In this document: in pieces, positions 35,636 to 47,100 of the stretch | How the letters are laid out: every line of letters starts with the position of its first letter | How positions within the stretch are numbered: the stretch's first letter is position 1 | NCBI GenBank assembly: GCA_016946835.1 | Contig: JACVTC010000036.1 | Coordinates: forward strand, 587,501 to 651,500 | Length of the DNA: 64,000 nucleotides | Source: Neocallimastix lanati (nom. inval.) | Taxonomy: Eukaryota; Neocallimastigomycota; Neocallimastigomycetes; Neocallimastigales; Neocallimastigaceae | Reading direction: 5' to 3' | Program-made: the position numbers and the translations under genes | The notes under the pieces: model-generated | Databases searched by the model: none | What the model was told of the DNA's origin: nothing | Seen by the model: the letters and a program-made list of their open reading frames with translations, nothing else

Positions 35636-36118
35636 AATTGAAATGAATTGAATTGAATTGAAATGTAACGAATTGAAATGAATTGAAATGAATTGAATTG
35701 AATTGAAATGTAATGAATTGAAATGTAATGAATTGAAATGTAATGAATTGAAATGTAATAAATTGAAATATAATGAATTGAAATGTAATGAATTGAAATG
35801 TAATGAATTGAAATGTAATGAATTGAAATATAATGAATTGAAATGTAATGAATTGAAATGTAATGAATTGAAATGTAATGAATTGAAATGTAATGAATTG
35901 AAATGTAATGAATTGAAATGTAATGAATTGAAATGTAATGAATTGAAATGTAATGAATTGAAATATATAATATATATATATTTGTTAAAAATAAAATAGA
36001 ATAGAATAAAATAAATATATATTTAAATTTAAAAATAAAATAATATATATAATAAAATAGAAATATAATAATATTAAAAAAATGTATTTATATAAAAAAT
36101 TATAATATAAATTAAAAA

Positions 36119-36152
<34 letters not shown>

Positions 36153-36854
36153 ATTTCAAATTAATAATGAAGATAGATAAAAACTATTTATTATTTAATT
36201 ATGAATTTAAATGTATATATATACATATATATTATATTAATTAATTTATTTATTTACCTGACTACTTCCACTATGTAATGTATCATTCATATTTTCATAA
36301 AAATCTATCATATATATATATAATAATTTTTTTTATTAAAATTATTACATTGAAATTTATAAATTATATTAAAATTTTAATTCAAATTTATAATAAAAAA
36401 AAACTTACCACTTGCAGTTCTCTTCTTTGGTAAACTAATTTTTATTAATAAAATATAATAATATATATATAATTTAGATATATATATATAATAATAATAA
36501 AATAGCAATAATAATAGTAATAATAATAAAAATAAAATTAATAATTAATAAAATTAAATTAAAAATAAAAATTAGTATTATTATAATATTGATACATTAA
36601 AAATTATTGATATATATATATTATATAATTATCTTCTTTTTTTTTTTTTTTCATTTTTAAAATCAATTTACTTGTAATCTGAATAGGCATCACTTTCTAT
36701 TACATTATCTTTTGATTTATCCTTAGTAGCTTTAATACTATGATATTTCTACAATAATAATAAATAAATAAATATATAAATAAATAAATAAATTTAGAAT
36801 CAGAATTAAAATTAGAATAGTATTAAAATTGAACAAAAAAAAAAAATAGAATAA

Positions 36855-36915
<61 letters not shown>

Positions 36916-37896
36916 TGAAAATAATAAAAAAAAAAAAAAAAAAAAAAAAGTTCATAACAGATAACGAAACTAACCTCATAATTTTGGACAGCATTTTCCC
37001 ATGCTTTAATAAGCATACTATCATCCCAAATTTCTTCATGAGTTAATGTCTTTTTTTTTTTTTTAAAAATAATATATATATATATATTAATATATCTTAT
37101 GATAAATTTAATATGAAATTATTTTCATTAAAAAAAAAAAAAAATTGAAAAATAAAAAATGAAATCTATTTTTTTTTTTTTAATTTTAATTTTAATTTTA
37201 ATTTTAAAATTTAAAATTTAAAAAAATTCATCAACAATGAAATTTCAATGAAATTTCTATTTTTTTTTTTTTATTTTTACCTTATCATTATCATCATTCC
37301 TATCATATATTATTATTTCTTCTACAGGCTCTGCGACATCCTTACTTTTTTGATTTTTATTCTTATCTTTATTATTCTTATTTTTATTATTACTTTTATT
37401 CCTATCTTTATTATCTTTATCTGAATTGAATTCTTTGGGATGAGTCTCATTCCATCCTTCAAGGGTATCCTCCATAACATTCAAATAACCTTCTTCTTCT
37501 TCTTCTTCTTCTTCTTCTAATTCTCTTTGTTCTTCTTCTTCTTCTTTTTCTGCTCCCTCTTCATCACTATATGAATTTTCTTCTTTGACTTCTACAGTAT
37601 ATTTATATTCTTCATCTTCCTCATTCTCATTCTCACTCTCACTCTCATTCTCTTTTTCTTTTTCTTTTTCTTTTTCTTTTTCATTTCCTTTACCTTTTAC
37701 TATTTCCTCTTTCACTAAATCTTTGTTGTCACTGATGATAGTAGCTCCATTTGCATTCTCTTTTTCTTCCTCTTTTAATTCTAAGTTATTGTCATTAATA
37801 ATAGTTACGACATTCCTATTCTCATTCTCATTTATTTTTTCTTGTTCTACTAAAGGATTCTCCTCCTCTTCCTCTCCTTCTTCTTTAGTATTATTT

Positions 37897-37972
<76 letters not shown>

Positions 37973-38183
37973 CGTCATCACTAATTATTTCAATAATATT
38001 TGTATCATTATTAGAATTATTAATATCACTGGTATTATTATTATCATCATTGTCATTAGTTAATTCTTTTTCTGCTTCAGCTTTTTCTTTTCCTCCTTCT
38101 CCCTCATTTCCCCTTTCACCTTCACCTTCTTCATATTCAAATTCCCCTTCTTCATATTCTTGTTGAAGTAATAACTCATCCAT
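33613..38183 (-). CDS. SMN1: Survival motor neuron (SMN) homologue with long acidic N-terminal extension, about 10 exons
   Basis: Exons on the minus strand: 38183-37281, 37049-36975, 36748-36672, 36434-36409, 36304-36258, 35569-34736, 34588-34525, 34287-34273, 34073-34000 and, tentatively, 33657-33613. Phases are consistent and give about 719 residues. Exon 2 encodes the Gemin2-binding motif EEIWDDSMLIKAWENAVQNY. Exon 7 encodes a Pro-rich stretch (GYSYPPPPQDY), and exon 9 the YG-box oligomerisation helix (MNMMMAWYWAGYYTSNYY). SMN assembles Sm rings on spliceosomal snRNAs. No convincing Tudor domain is visible. The N-terminal 301 residues are Glu/Asn-rich, with a poly-Asn run of about 20 residues, and residues 377-654 are Thr/Ser/Asn/Gln-rich. 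Exon 8 is only 15 nt. The last exon is the least certain: translation could also read past the donor at 33999. Confidence 0.85.
35637..35966. repeat. 15-bp minisatellite in SMN intron 5
   Basis: About 20 copies of AATTGAAATGTAATG, less regular at its left end. It lies entirely within the intron between exons 36304-36258 and 35569-34736. The plus-strand open frame (a repeated KCNEL pentapeptide) is an artefact. Confidence 0.95.
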
Positions 38184-38536
38184 GATTAATATATTGAAAT
38201 AAAAGATAAATAAATAAATAATGAATAAATAAATTAAAAAATTGTATAAAAATATATATATATAATTAAAATTAAAAAATTTGAATTTTTTTTTTTTTTA
38301 TAAATTTTAGAATAAAAAAATAAAAAAATAAAAAAATAAAATAAATAATATAGATGTATATATATTTTATATTTATATTTATATTAAAATAAAATAAAAA
38401 TTCAAAAATTCAAAAAAATCAAAAATCATATATATTAATTAAATTAATTCATAATCTATTCCTATAGGTGTAAGATCTACCTAAGTTTTATTATAAAAAA
38501 AAAATTAATTGGTCAAATTATAGTTAAATAATAACA

Positions 38537-38616
<80 letters not shown>
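38184..38616. other. AT-rich intergenic DNA upstream of SMN
   Basis: Presumed promoter side of the SMN gene, without a recognisable element. It contains an A tract of about 42 bases at 38540-38581 followed by an (AAT)n run. Confidence 0.55.
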
Positions 38617-38619
<3 letters not shown>

Positions 38620-39560
38620 TAAAGAGTCAGGAATTTAGGATTTATAATTATGTCATATTAATATATTTTATAAAAAAGAGTTGCACTTTATTATTCTAAA
38701 TTAAATGCTTTTATATTAATGTAATGTGGCTTGTATATTATATATATTACAATATGTTTTAAAATGAATTTGAAGCTTATTTTTTTTAAATAATTCACAT
38801 ATTCTAACAATCTCTTTTTAAATTTAGTTGTTCAATAATGAATAAATTAATTTATTGATGAATATGTGAATATGAAATTATCCTATTTTTTATAATATTA
38901 GCTTGATATTATTAAATTATCAATTATTTCTATTCTTAAATAACTTTTAATTTTACATGAATAAAATAGTTTTAGCATTATATGAATTATTTAATTCGAT
39001 TTAAATATTGTTATACTAATTTCTTAAATATATTTTTAATCTAATAATTTCCCCCCTTAAAACTTAGTATTTTAACAATATTTAAATATTGGATGATATA
39101 TGGAATGTATCAAAGACATTTCTTATAATATATAATTTATATATATCATTTATTATGATGGATATCTTTCTCTTGAAGGATAATCTTATATTATCTCAAT
39201 TTGTGAATACTAAATACCCCTCTTATATATTGAAATTTTCAACATTTTTTAATTATAATTCTCTTTGAAGATTAGCACTAACTTTTTTAAATATATTCGC
39301 TTTGTAGTTTCAAAGATAACTATTAAAAAATAAATTGTTAATTATATATCGGTGTTCTTGATAAATCATAACCTTAGGGCATTAAAATTGATTACATTTA
39401 TGACTAACTATATATATCTATTATAGTCCGTTTAAACCTATTATTAAATGATGCAAATTGTTTCATTATTAATTAAGATTCATATTTCAGTTATTTTTCT
39501 TTTTTTAAACTATTTTTTTTTTTGCTAATTTTCTTTATTTAGGCTATTTCTATTCATTTC

Positions 39561-39598
<38 letters not shown>

Positions 39599-40395
39599 GA
39601 TTTTTAAATAATTATCACGGAGAATCAGTTAATTAATCTTATATTCTTTATTTTATGTTGCTTATTCTCTCCTCCTTAAAATTCAAATTTCTAAAAAGAT
39701 TTTATATATTTGAATTTTTCTTATCATTAAAATATTAATGATAAAATGTTTAAAAATTATAGCTTTTTGAATATAATACATTATCCATCAACGAACTATA
39801 CTTATTGATTGCATAATTTGTAGATAGACAAATATCATTTTTTGTGCATATAACTCATGGTTATATTTATTATTTTATTATACCTTTCATCACGAAAGGT
39901 TTGTATTATGATTATTTTAAACTAGTTATTATCTAAACTCATTTCATGCTAGGTTTAATAATACTATTATTATTAGAATGTACCCATTTCACAATAGGAA
40001 TTTAATTCTATTATATTTCCCTTAATCATTTGGATATTATTTTTTTAAATTATTTTGTATAGGATCTCTGACTTATAGTCTCCTCTATTATTGTTATTAA
40101 TATATATATATATGAGTTTGATATTTATAAATACACATTAAAATAGCCATATTTTAAATAAAATATTTTGTGGTTTAGCAAAAATAAAAAATTATTGTTT
40201 AATCTATGATTGCTTAAATCTTTGAAAATAATGTATATATATATATATATATTATTTATATATAAAGGAATGATTAATAGCCTAGAGTTTTATTTGTTAA
40301 AATATCAAATTATAATTTCAATCAAGATTCTCAACAGGAGTATGAAGATTTATAAATTGTTATTATATAGGCTTAAAGGTGTATTTCTCTATTAA

Positions 40396-40426
<31 letters not shown>

Positions 40427-40825
40427 GAAGATTTTATTTTACTTGAACTAATTTTCTTCTATCATGTATTTTATATTTTTATGCGTTTCTTCGAATTTTA
40501 CAGTCTTGATCCTTTCAAATGTTTAGATATATTAATCTTCCTTAAAATTGACCATAATGTGTAATTTTCATCATCATTTAAAAGTTCCATTTTTATTTTT
40601 CTTTAATATACTATTGTGTCCTGCAAACAATTATTTTGTTAAGAATCTTTTTAAGATTCAGATGAGACTCTTAATCTGTTAAGAATCAGAAATTTAGGGT
40701 TTATAACTTTGTCAACTTTATTAATATATTTTATGATAAAAGAGTTACTAGAATTTTATTATTTCATATTAAATAATTTTATATCAATATATTGTGGCTT
40801 ATGTATTATATACAGTATTTTTACA
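38617..40825 (-). mobile_element. Decayed copia-type LTR retrotransposon (element C)
   Basis: Similar sequences at about 38617-38745 and 40677-40820 (TGTTAAGAATCAG...TTTAGG...TTATTAATATATTTTAT...TGTGGCTT) look like diverged LTRs. Directly outside the right one is the primer-binding site TGAGACTCTTAATC (40663-40676), identical to that of elements A and B. A minus-strand gag start remains at 40590 (MELLNDDENYTLWSILRKIN), then a stop. A G-rich polypurine-like tract, read on the minus strand, lies at about 39050. No intact ORF survives. The order PBS, gag start, interior, purine tract, LTR supports a copia relic on the minus strand. Confidence 0.6.
40663..40676 (-). promoter_or_regulatory. Primer-binding site of relic element C
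   Basis: Minus strand GATTAAGAGTCTCA, directly next to the LTR-like end that starts at 40677. Identical over 14 nt to the sites of elements A1, A2 and B, and complementary to the anticodon arm of tRNA-Lys(CUU). Confidence 0.7.
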
Positions 40826-41199
40826 ATAATAATAATAATGATAAAGCAATTTTTTTTTTTTTTTTTTTTTAATAAAAAATTGTAATTAATAAAATTATTA
40901 TCAATTCTTATTATTACACTAAAAATTTATATATAAGTTTATTTTTATTTATTTCCAAACAAAAAAGTTTATATATACGTATATATATTATTTAAAGAAT
41001 TATATCATATCTAATAAAAAAAAAAAAAAAAAAAAAAAGAATTTGCTAAAATAAAATAAAATAATATAAAAATAATATAAAAATATGGTATTAGTCTTTT
41101 TTCTTATGCTATTAAAACATAAATGATAAAAGAGTGAAAGAGAAAATATATATATATGATAAAAAAAAAAGTTTTTTTATTAAACAATACATAGGTTTG

Positions 41200-41253
<54 letters not shown>

Positions 41254-41474
41254 TAATAAAATAAATATGGAAAAATAAAATAAAAATAAAAAATAAATTT
41301 GTATATCTATAAATTAATTTTTCATTATAGTTATAAAATATATATATATATATACTAATTCCAATTGAAAATTATTAAATGAATAAATAAATAAATAATT
41401 AATTGATAAATAATAAATGAAAATAAATAAAAATTATAATATAAACAGTATAGTAATAATTATAAAAGGATTAT

Positions 41475-41537
<63 letters not shown>

Positions 41538-41877
41538 CGATTAAAATTATTAATATTAATTATTATTATTTTCAAATATATATAAATGAATTAATAAAAA
41601 TAATATTTAAATACTTTAGAAAAACATAAAAAGTTTTTCATATAGCATTTAATATTATAAATTAATAATAAATAATATATAATAAATAACAAATAAATAA
41701 TATAAACTGTAGCAATAGTTACAGAAACATCAATAATAATACTTTTATAATAACGATGAAATCAATAATAGTAGTTATTACATATAAAATAAATATAAAT
41801 GAATTAATATAAAAATTTTTATACTTGTATATTAAAAAATAAAATAATCTCGTAAATACTTTGTATTTATTAGTTAC

Positions 41878-41933
<56 letters not shown>

Positions 41934-42157
41934 AATAATTTAAAATATAAAAGAAATAAAAAATAAGATTTGGATAACTAAAATATATATTATTAAAATT
42001 AATCATTAAAATATTTAATAAGAAACTTTTATTAAAAAAAAATGAAAAAAAAAAAAAAAGATCAAGAAATTGAAAAGAGTAAAACCAATCGAGGAAAAAA
42101 AAAAATTATTTAAACAGAAAATATAAATTAAATCTTTCATGAAAGACAATTCAAAAA

Positions 42158-42193
<36 letters not shown>

Positions 42194-42245
42194 TGTACTG
42201 AATATAAAACATTAAATAAATGTCCATCTTTCATTATTTTTAAAC
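40826..42245. other. AT-rich intergenic DNA with long tracts
   Basis: Contains an (AAT)n microsatellite at about 41480-41535 and a 51-base A tract at 41881-41931, the longest homopolymer I noticed in the window. No gene recognised. Confidence 0.65.
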
Positions 42246-42249
42246 AATG

Positions 42250-43376
42250 AGAATCAAATCTTAGAATATGATGACTCACATAATCATCTTGAAAATTAAT
42301 TTGAAACAGCTAAATCAATTGTAAAAAAAAAAATAAAATTAAAGATAAAATTTCAAATAGTTCAATTCCTTTTTAATGTAAATATAAAACATACAAATAA
42401 TGAAATTTCTCAAGGTATGGGTCTTATATGTCATGAATATAATTCAATTAAATTCCAAGTAACAAGATGTTGAAGAAAAACTGCTATCTCCTGATATAGA
42501 AACATTTAATAAAATTCTCAATGAATCAAAATATTATATAAAGTAAAAAGGGATGAAAATCTTTACGATATTCAAAAACCATGATTTAATTTGTTTTCCG
42601 ATCTTCATTCCAAGAAAAATTATTTTTTAAAAATAAACATATTTTTGGGAATTGGTACATTTTATATTGCACCTATATTTAGTTATCAAGTATTCATAAT
42701 TAAAACCTATGTTACAGAATTAAATTGTTTTTACACTACTTCCTTTTCTATATTAAAAAAATAAAAAGCAAACAACTTATGAAATATTATTTGAAGAGAA
42801 AAAAAAAAAAAAAAAAAAGATTCTAGTAAATATAATAGTATTGAAATTACTCCAAAAATATTTTATTGCCATTTTGAAAAAGCCATATCTAGTGCTGCAG
42901 AAAAGGTTTTTCTTAATGATGTAAATATTAAATATTGTATATGGTAATTTAAAAGTGCATTAGAAATCCTAAAAAAAAAAAAAAAAAAAAAAAAAAATTA
43001 TATAGTAATAAAGTTGAAAAAAATAAAATATTTATATATTTATTATAAAAAATATTTCAAACTTTCTTTATTCCTTTTTACTAATCCTAAATATATATAT
43101 GATATTTATAGTAAAATAAAAAGTGAGTACAAAGAATGTTTAATTTTAATAATTTTTAGAATATTTTAAAAAAAAACCTATTAAAATAGCTATGAAACTG
43201 AAAATTGGAATTATTATGATAATATTGAGCATATTACAAATAATGTATTAGAATCTTTTAATAAATACTTAAAAAAAAAAAAAAAAAAAAAAAAACTTTT
43301 TATCAATTATTATCAGAATTGCAGGAAGATGAATCCAAATATTACATTGATTAAGAAAGGAAAACTGATGGAATTT

Positions 43377-43407
<31 letters not shown>

Positions 43408-43545
43408 CCGACTGAGGAAATAAAGGCTTTAGTTAAATATTACAAAAATATGAAAATTCTATTAAAAAAAAAAAAGAAAGTGTTAGAAATAATTTCATTG
43501 AATTATGGTTGAAATGCTTAAATGATTTAAACATTAAAATTATTA
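42250..43545 (+). pseudogene. Decayed Mutator-like (MULE) transposase
   Basis: Read across stops and frameshifts, the plus strand keeps the hallmarks of a MULE transposase: GTFYIAPIFSYQVFIIKTYV, LNCFYTTSFSILK, HFEKAISSAAEKVF, IKYCIW and NWNYYDNIEHITNNVLESFN. The usual DGT motif reads IGT, the Asp expected before FEKA reads His, and the His of the C-W-H signature is a stop, so catalytic residues are lost. Five poly(A) tracts of about 12-26 bases interrupt the frame (near 42800, 42970, 43272, 43378 and 43462). No terminal inverted repeats were identified. Confidence 0.75.
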
Positions 43546-43775
43546 ATTAATAATTAAGAAATGACAGAAAAGTGACTACATTAATTCTGTCGTATATAAT
43601 TATAATTTATTAATAGTTAAAATTATTTTAAAAAGAAAATAAATGAATAAATACAATAATGATTAAAGTATTTTTAATATTTAATGGATTAGGTTAGATT
43701 AAGGACATTAAAATATATTTAATTAAATATATTATTATTTTAAAAATATATTTTTATAATTAAATATATTATTAT
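43546..43775. other. AT-rich flank of element A1
   Basis: Short A/T repeat (AAAATATATTTTTATAATTA-like). Related sequence is found on the other side of A1 at 50340-50410. Confidence 0.6.
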
Positions 43776-43780
43776 TTTAA
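43776..43780. repeat. Target-site duplication of A1 (TTTAA, left copy)
   Basis: The same pentamer is found at 50340-50344 just beyond the other LTR. Confidence 0.85.
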
Positions 43781-44093
43781 TGAGAAAAGTATGTGTGTTT
43801 TTTATAATAAACTTTATTTAATTTTTTTGTATTTATTTAATACATAAATTTTATTAATGTAAAGAACTCATTTTTTTAAGATAATAAAAATAATTATTTT
43901 TTATAGTAAAAATTACATATTTAATCATGTGATAATTCTATGAATTAATACACATAGATAAATGTTACACAACATAAAAATATAATAATAAAATATTAAT
44001 ATAAGATAAGAATATAATATTGATAATAATATAAGAATATAAAAATAATATTAATAATATAAAAATATAAAATAAAATGTGATTATTTTAACA
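43781..44093 (-). repeat. 3' LTR of element A1
   Basis: 313 bp, TG...CA ends, with the same sequence as 50027-50339. It abuts the polypurine tract at 44094-44103. Confidence 0.95.
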
Positions 44094-44103
44094 TTCCCCC
44101 CTA
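44094..44103 (-). promoter_or_regulatory. Polypurine tract of A1
   Basis: On the minus strand TAGGGGGGAA directly before the 3' LTR. Its first three bases are the TAG stop codon of pol, so the plus-strand priming site and the end of the coding region overlap. Confidence 0.8.
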
Positions 44104-47100
44104 AACAAGATTTTTCTTGAAAATTTTGTTTGCGAAGAATAACATTTTATTTCCGTTGACATCTTTTGTGAGTACATCTGCAAGATTGTCTTCGGATTTG
44201 ATATGTTGTAAAATAACATTATTATTTTCAACATGTTCCTTGAAGAAATGGTAACTTACACGTATGTGTCTTAGTCTTTTTCCAATAGCGAAATTTTCGG
44301 CGGAATATAGACTGGCTTTATTGTCACCATAGAGATTTATTTTGAATTTTTTGTTAAATAGTTCTTCAAGAATATTTTTTAACCATAAACCATTTGCGAC
44401 GGCTTCCGATAATGCAACATATTCTGCTTCGGCAGTGGATCTTGAGACACATTGTTGTTGTCTTGACATCCATAAGACTGGTCCTGAAGCTAGGAAGTAG
44501 ATATTTCCAGATGTAGATTTACTATTGGTTAAATCTCCAGCGAAGTCGGAGTCAGTATAGCCATTAAGATTTCCATCTCTTTTGTATTGTAGGTAATAGT
44601 CTTTGGTTTGGTTAATATATTTAAATATTTGTAGTACCTTTTTCCAATCAGTCATATTTGGATTTTTATTTTTTCTTGATGCTTTGTTTACTGCACAAGC
44701 AATATCAGGTCTTGTGCATTTTGCTAGATGTATGAGAGAGCCTACAGCGCTTTGATAGATACTATTATCGAATGGTTCGTTGTTAATTTCTTTAATGTTT
44801 TCACCTACACAAGGAGTAGAGGATTTTTGATTTTCATTTATTTTGAATCTTTTTAAGATATCGTTAATATATTTCTTTTGTGAAATATTATATCCATATT
44901 TAGTAGGTTCAACAGTTATTCCAAGTATATGATTTACTGGACTACATTTTGATATTTTAAATTTGTTTTTAATTAATTCAACAGTGGAGTTTATTTCACT
45001 ATCTAAGCCTGTAATAAGCATATCATCTACATATAGTGCAACAATGCATGTAGTTTCTTTTTGGGAATTTGATTTTGAAAATAAGCATTGTTCACTTTTA
45101 AGTTGAGTAAAACCTATACTCTTCAGGAAATTAGAGATTGTTATATTCCACATTCTTCCTGCTTGTTTCAATCCATATAAGGCTTTGTTCAATTTCCAAA
45201 AACCGTTTTTATAGTTTGGATCTCCTTCTGGAATTGTCATATAGATTTCTTCATTCAGAGGAGCATTTAGGTATGCGGCTTTGATGTCTAATTGTTGTAT
45301 TTTCCATTTATGTAATGAAGCTATTGCGATGACTAAGCGCATGCTTTCAACAGATAATGTGGGAGAGTATGTTTTGTCATAATCAATACCTTCAATTTGT
45401 TTAAATCCTTTGATTACTAGTCTAGCCTTGTATTTTTCAAGTTCTCCTTTATCGTTATATTTCTTTGTGAATACCCATTTGTATTCAATAGGTTTTCTTC
45501 CTTCAGGTAGCTTCTTTACTAAGGACATGGTTTTGTTGTTGTAGAGATTTTCTAGTTCGTTTGATATTGCTTCTATCCATTTATCCTTTTCATTACTAGT
45601 TACTGCTTCTAGGAATGTTTGCGGAGTATCTAAATCAATACTATTTATTTGTTTATTTGTTTCATTGCTTGTTTTATTCGTTTCATTTTCAGTATTAACA
45701 TTTTCATTTGATTTGTTAAAATTATCATTTTGTTTTATAGGAATATGATTATTGTTTAATGTTTGTTTTCCTAAATTAATTAAATGTTTAATTCTTTGTT
45801 TCTTATAAATATTATGATCTGTACTAGAGTCATTCTCTCTCTTCCTTTTGTTTAATAAATAATTAGAATTAACAATTGCAATGTATTTTGGAGTAGTTTT
45901 TGATGTTTCATTATTTAGTGCTTTTCTTTTCTCTAAAATTTTTGAGATTTTTAATTTTTGAATTCTAATCCTTTTTAATTTTTCTTTCAAAACTTTTCTT
46001 TTGTTAACGAATATCACTTTAGAAGGCGTTTTTTCTCGCGGGGGTTCCCCAAGATGGCTCGCTGGTCGAGCTGTGAGGCGACTGCACAACGATACCGACG
46101 ACACCGGATCGGATCCGCGGGTTGTCGTCTTACTCTCTTCTTTTTTTGAAAATTTTGAAGTATTAATTGTGGCTTGATTTTTAATTTTCCTATTTTGATT
46201 AATGTTTTCAGGCATATGTAAATTATTTGAATTTGTGGCTTGAACTTTAATAATTATCTTTTTATTATTTTTATTTGACTGTTTTGCATTAGAAATATTC
46301 TTTGAATTATTTTGATAATTAATTGGAATATTAGAATTATTTATTGATTTTAAATTATTATTTGTATTGGAATTATTATTTGAGGAGTTATTATCATTAT
46401 TTGAGAATATATTTGATTTTATATTTTTGTAAATTTCTGATAAGAGTTCTTCATTGTTATATTTATTTTTAATAAAATCTTTTAAATTTTTCGTTGCCTG
46501 TTTTAATTGTTTATTAACAATTTTATTAGCATTAAATTTGTTATTTTTATAATCACTAATAATACCATTATGCTTTAAATCATATTGTTTAATATCTGAT
46601 TTCATTTTATTGACAATATTTGAGTCATTGTTAAATATATATTTTATTTTATTTAAATTATTCGTTAAATTGTGATTCGAGATATTTGATTTAATTGTTG
46701 AATTATTTGAATTCTTGTATGAATTATTGTTTGAGTTACTATTTGAAATAATATTTGAAGTATTATTTGATTTATTATTTGAGATATTGTTTGAATTATT
46801 ACTTGAGATATTGTTTGAATTATTGTTTGAATTATTGTTTGTATTATTATTTGAGATATTGTTTGAATTATTATTTGAAGTAATATTTGAGTTATTATTA
46901 GGAATATTATTTGATTTATTGGTAGAAATATTTGATTCATAATTGTCGTTGTAAATTTTATTATTATTTAATGAGTTATTATTATCATTGTTTTGAGAAT
47001 ACTCATGAGAATCTTCACTTGAATAGTTACTGTCGTTGAAATTTGAATTATTATTATTATTGAAATTTTGTTGAATTAAGAGTACATTTTGATTGTTGTT

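Noticed and set aside
37585-38166. Ser/Phe/Leu-rich plus-strand frame opposite SMN exon 1
   Set aside because: Antisense of Glu/Asn codons; composition explained by the minus-strand gene.
41719-42227. Minus-strand frames around the 51-base A tract
   Set aside because: Poly-Phe from homopolymer, no domain, no composition change typical of genes here.
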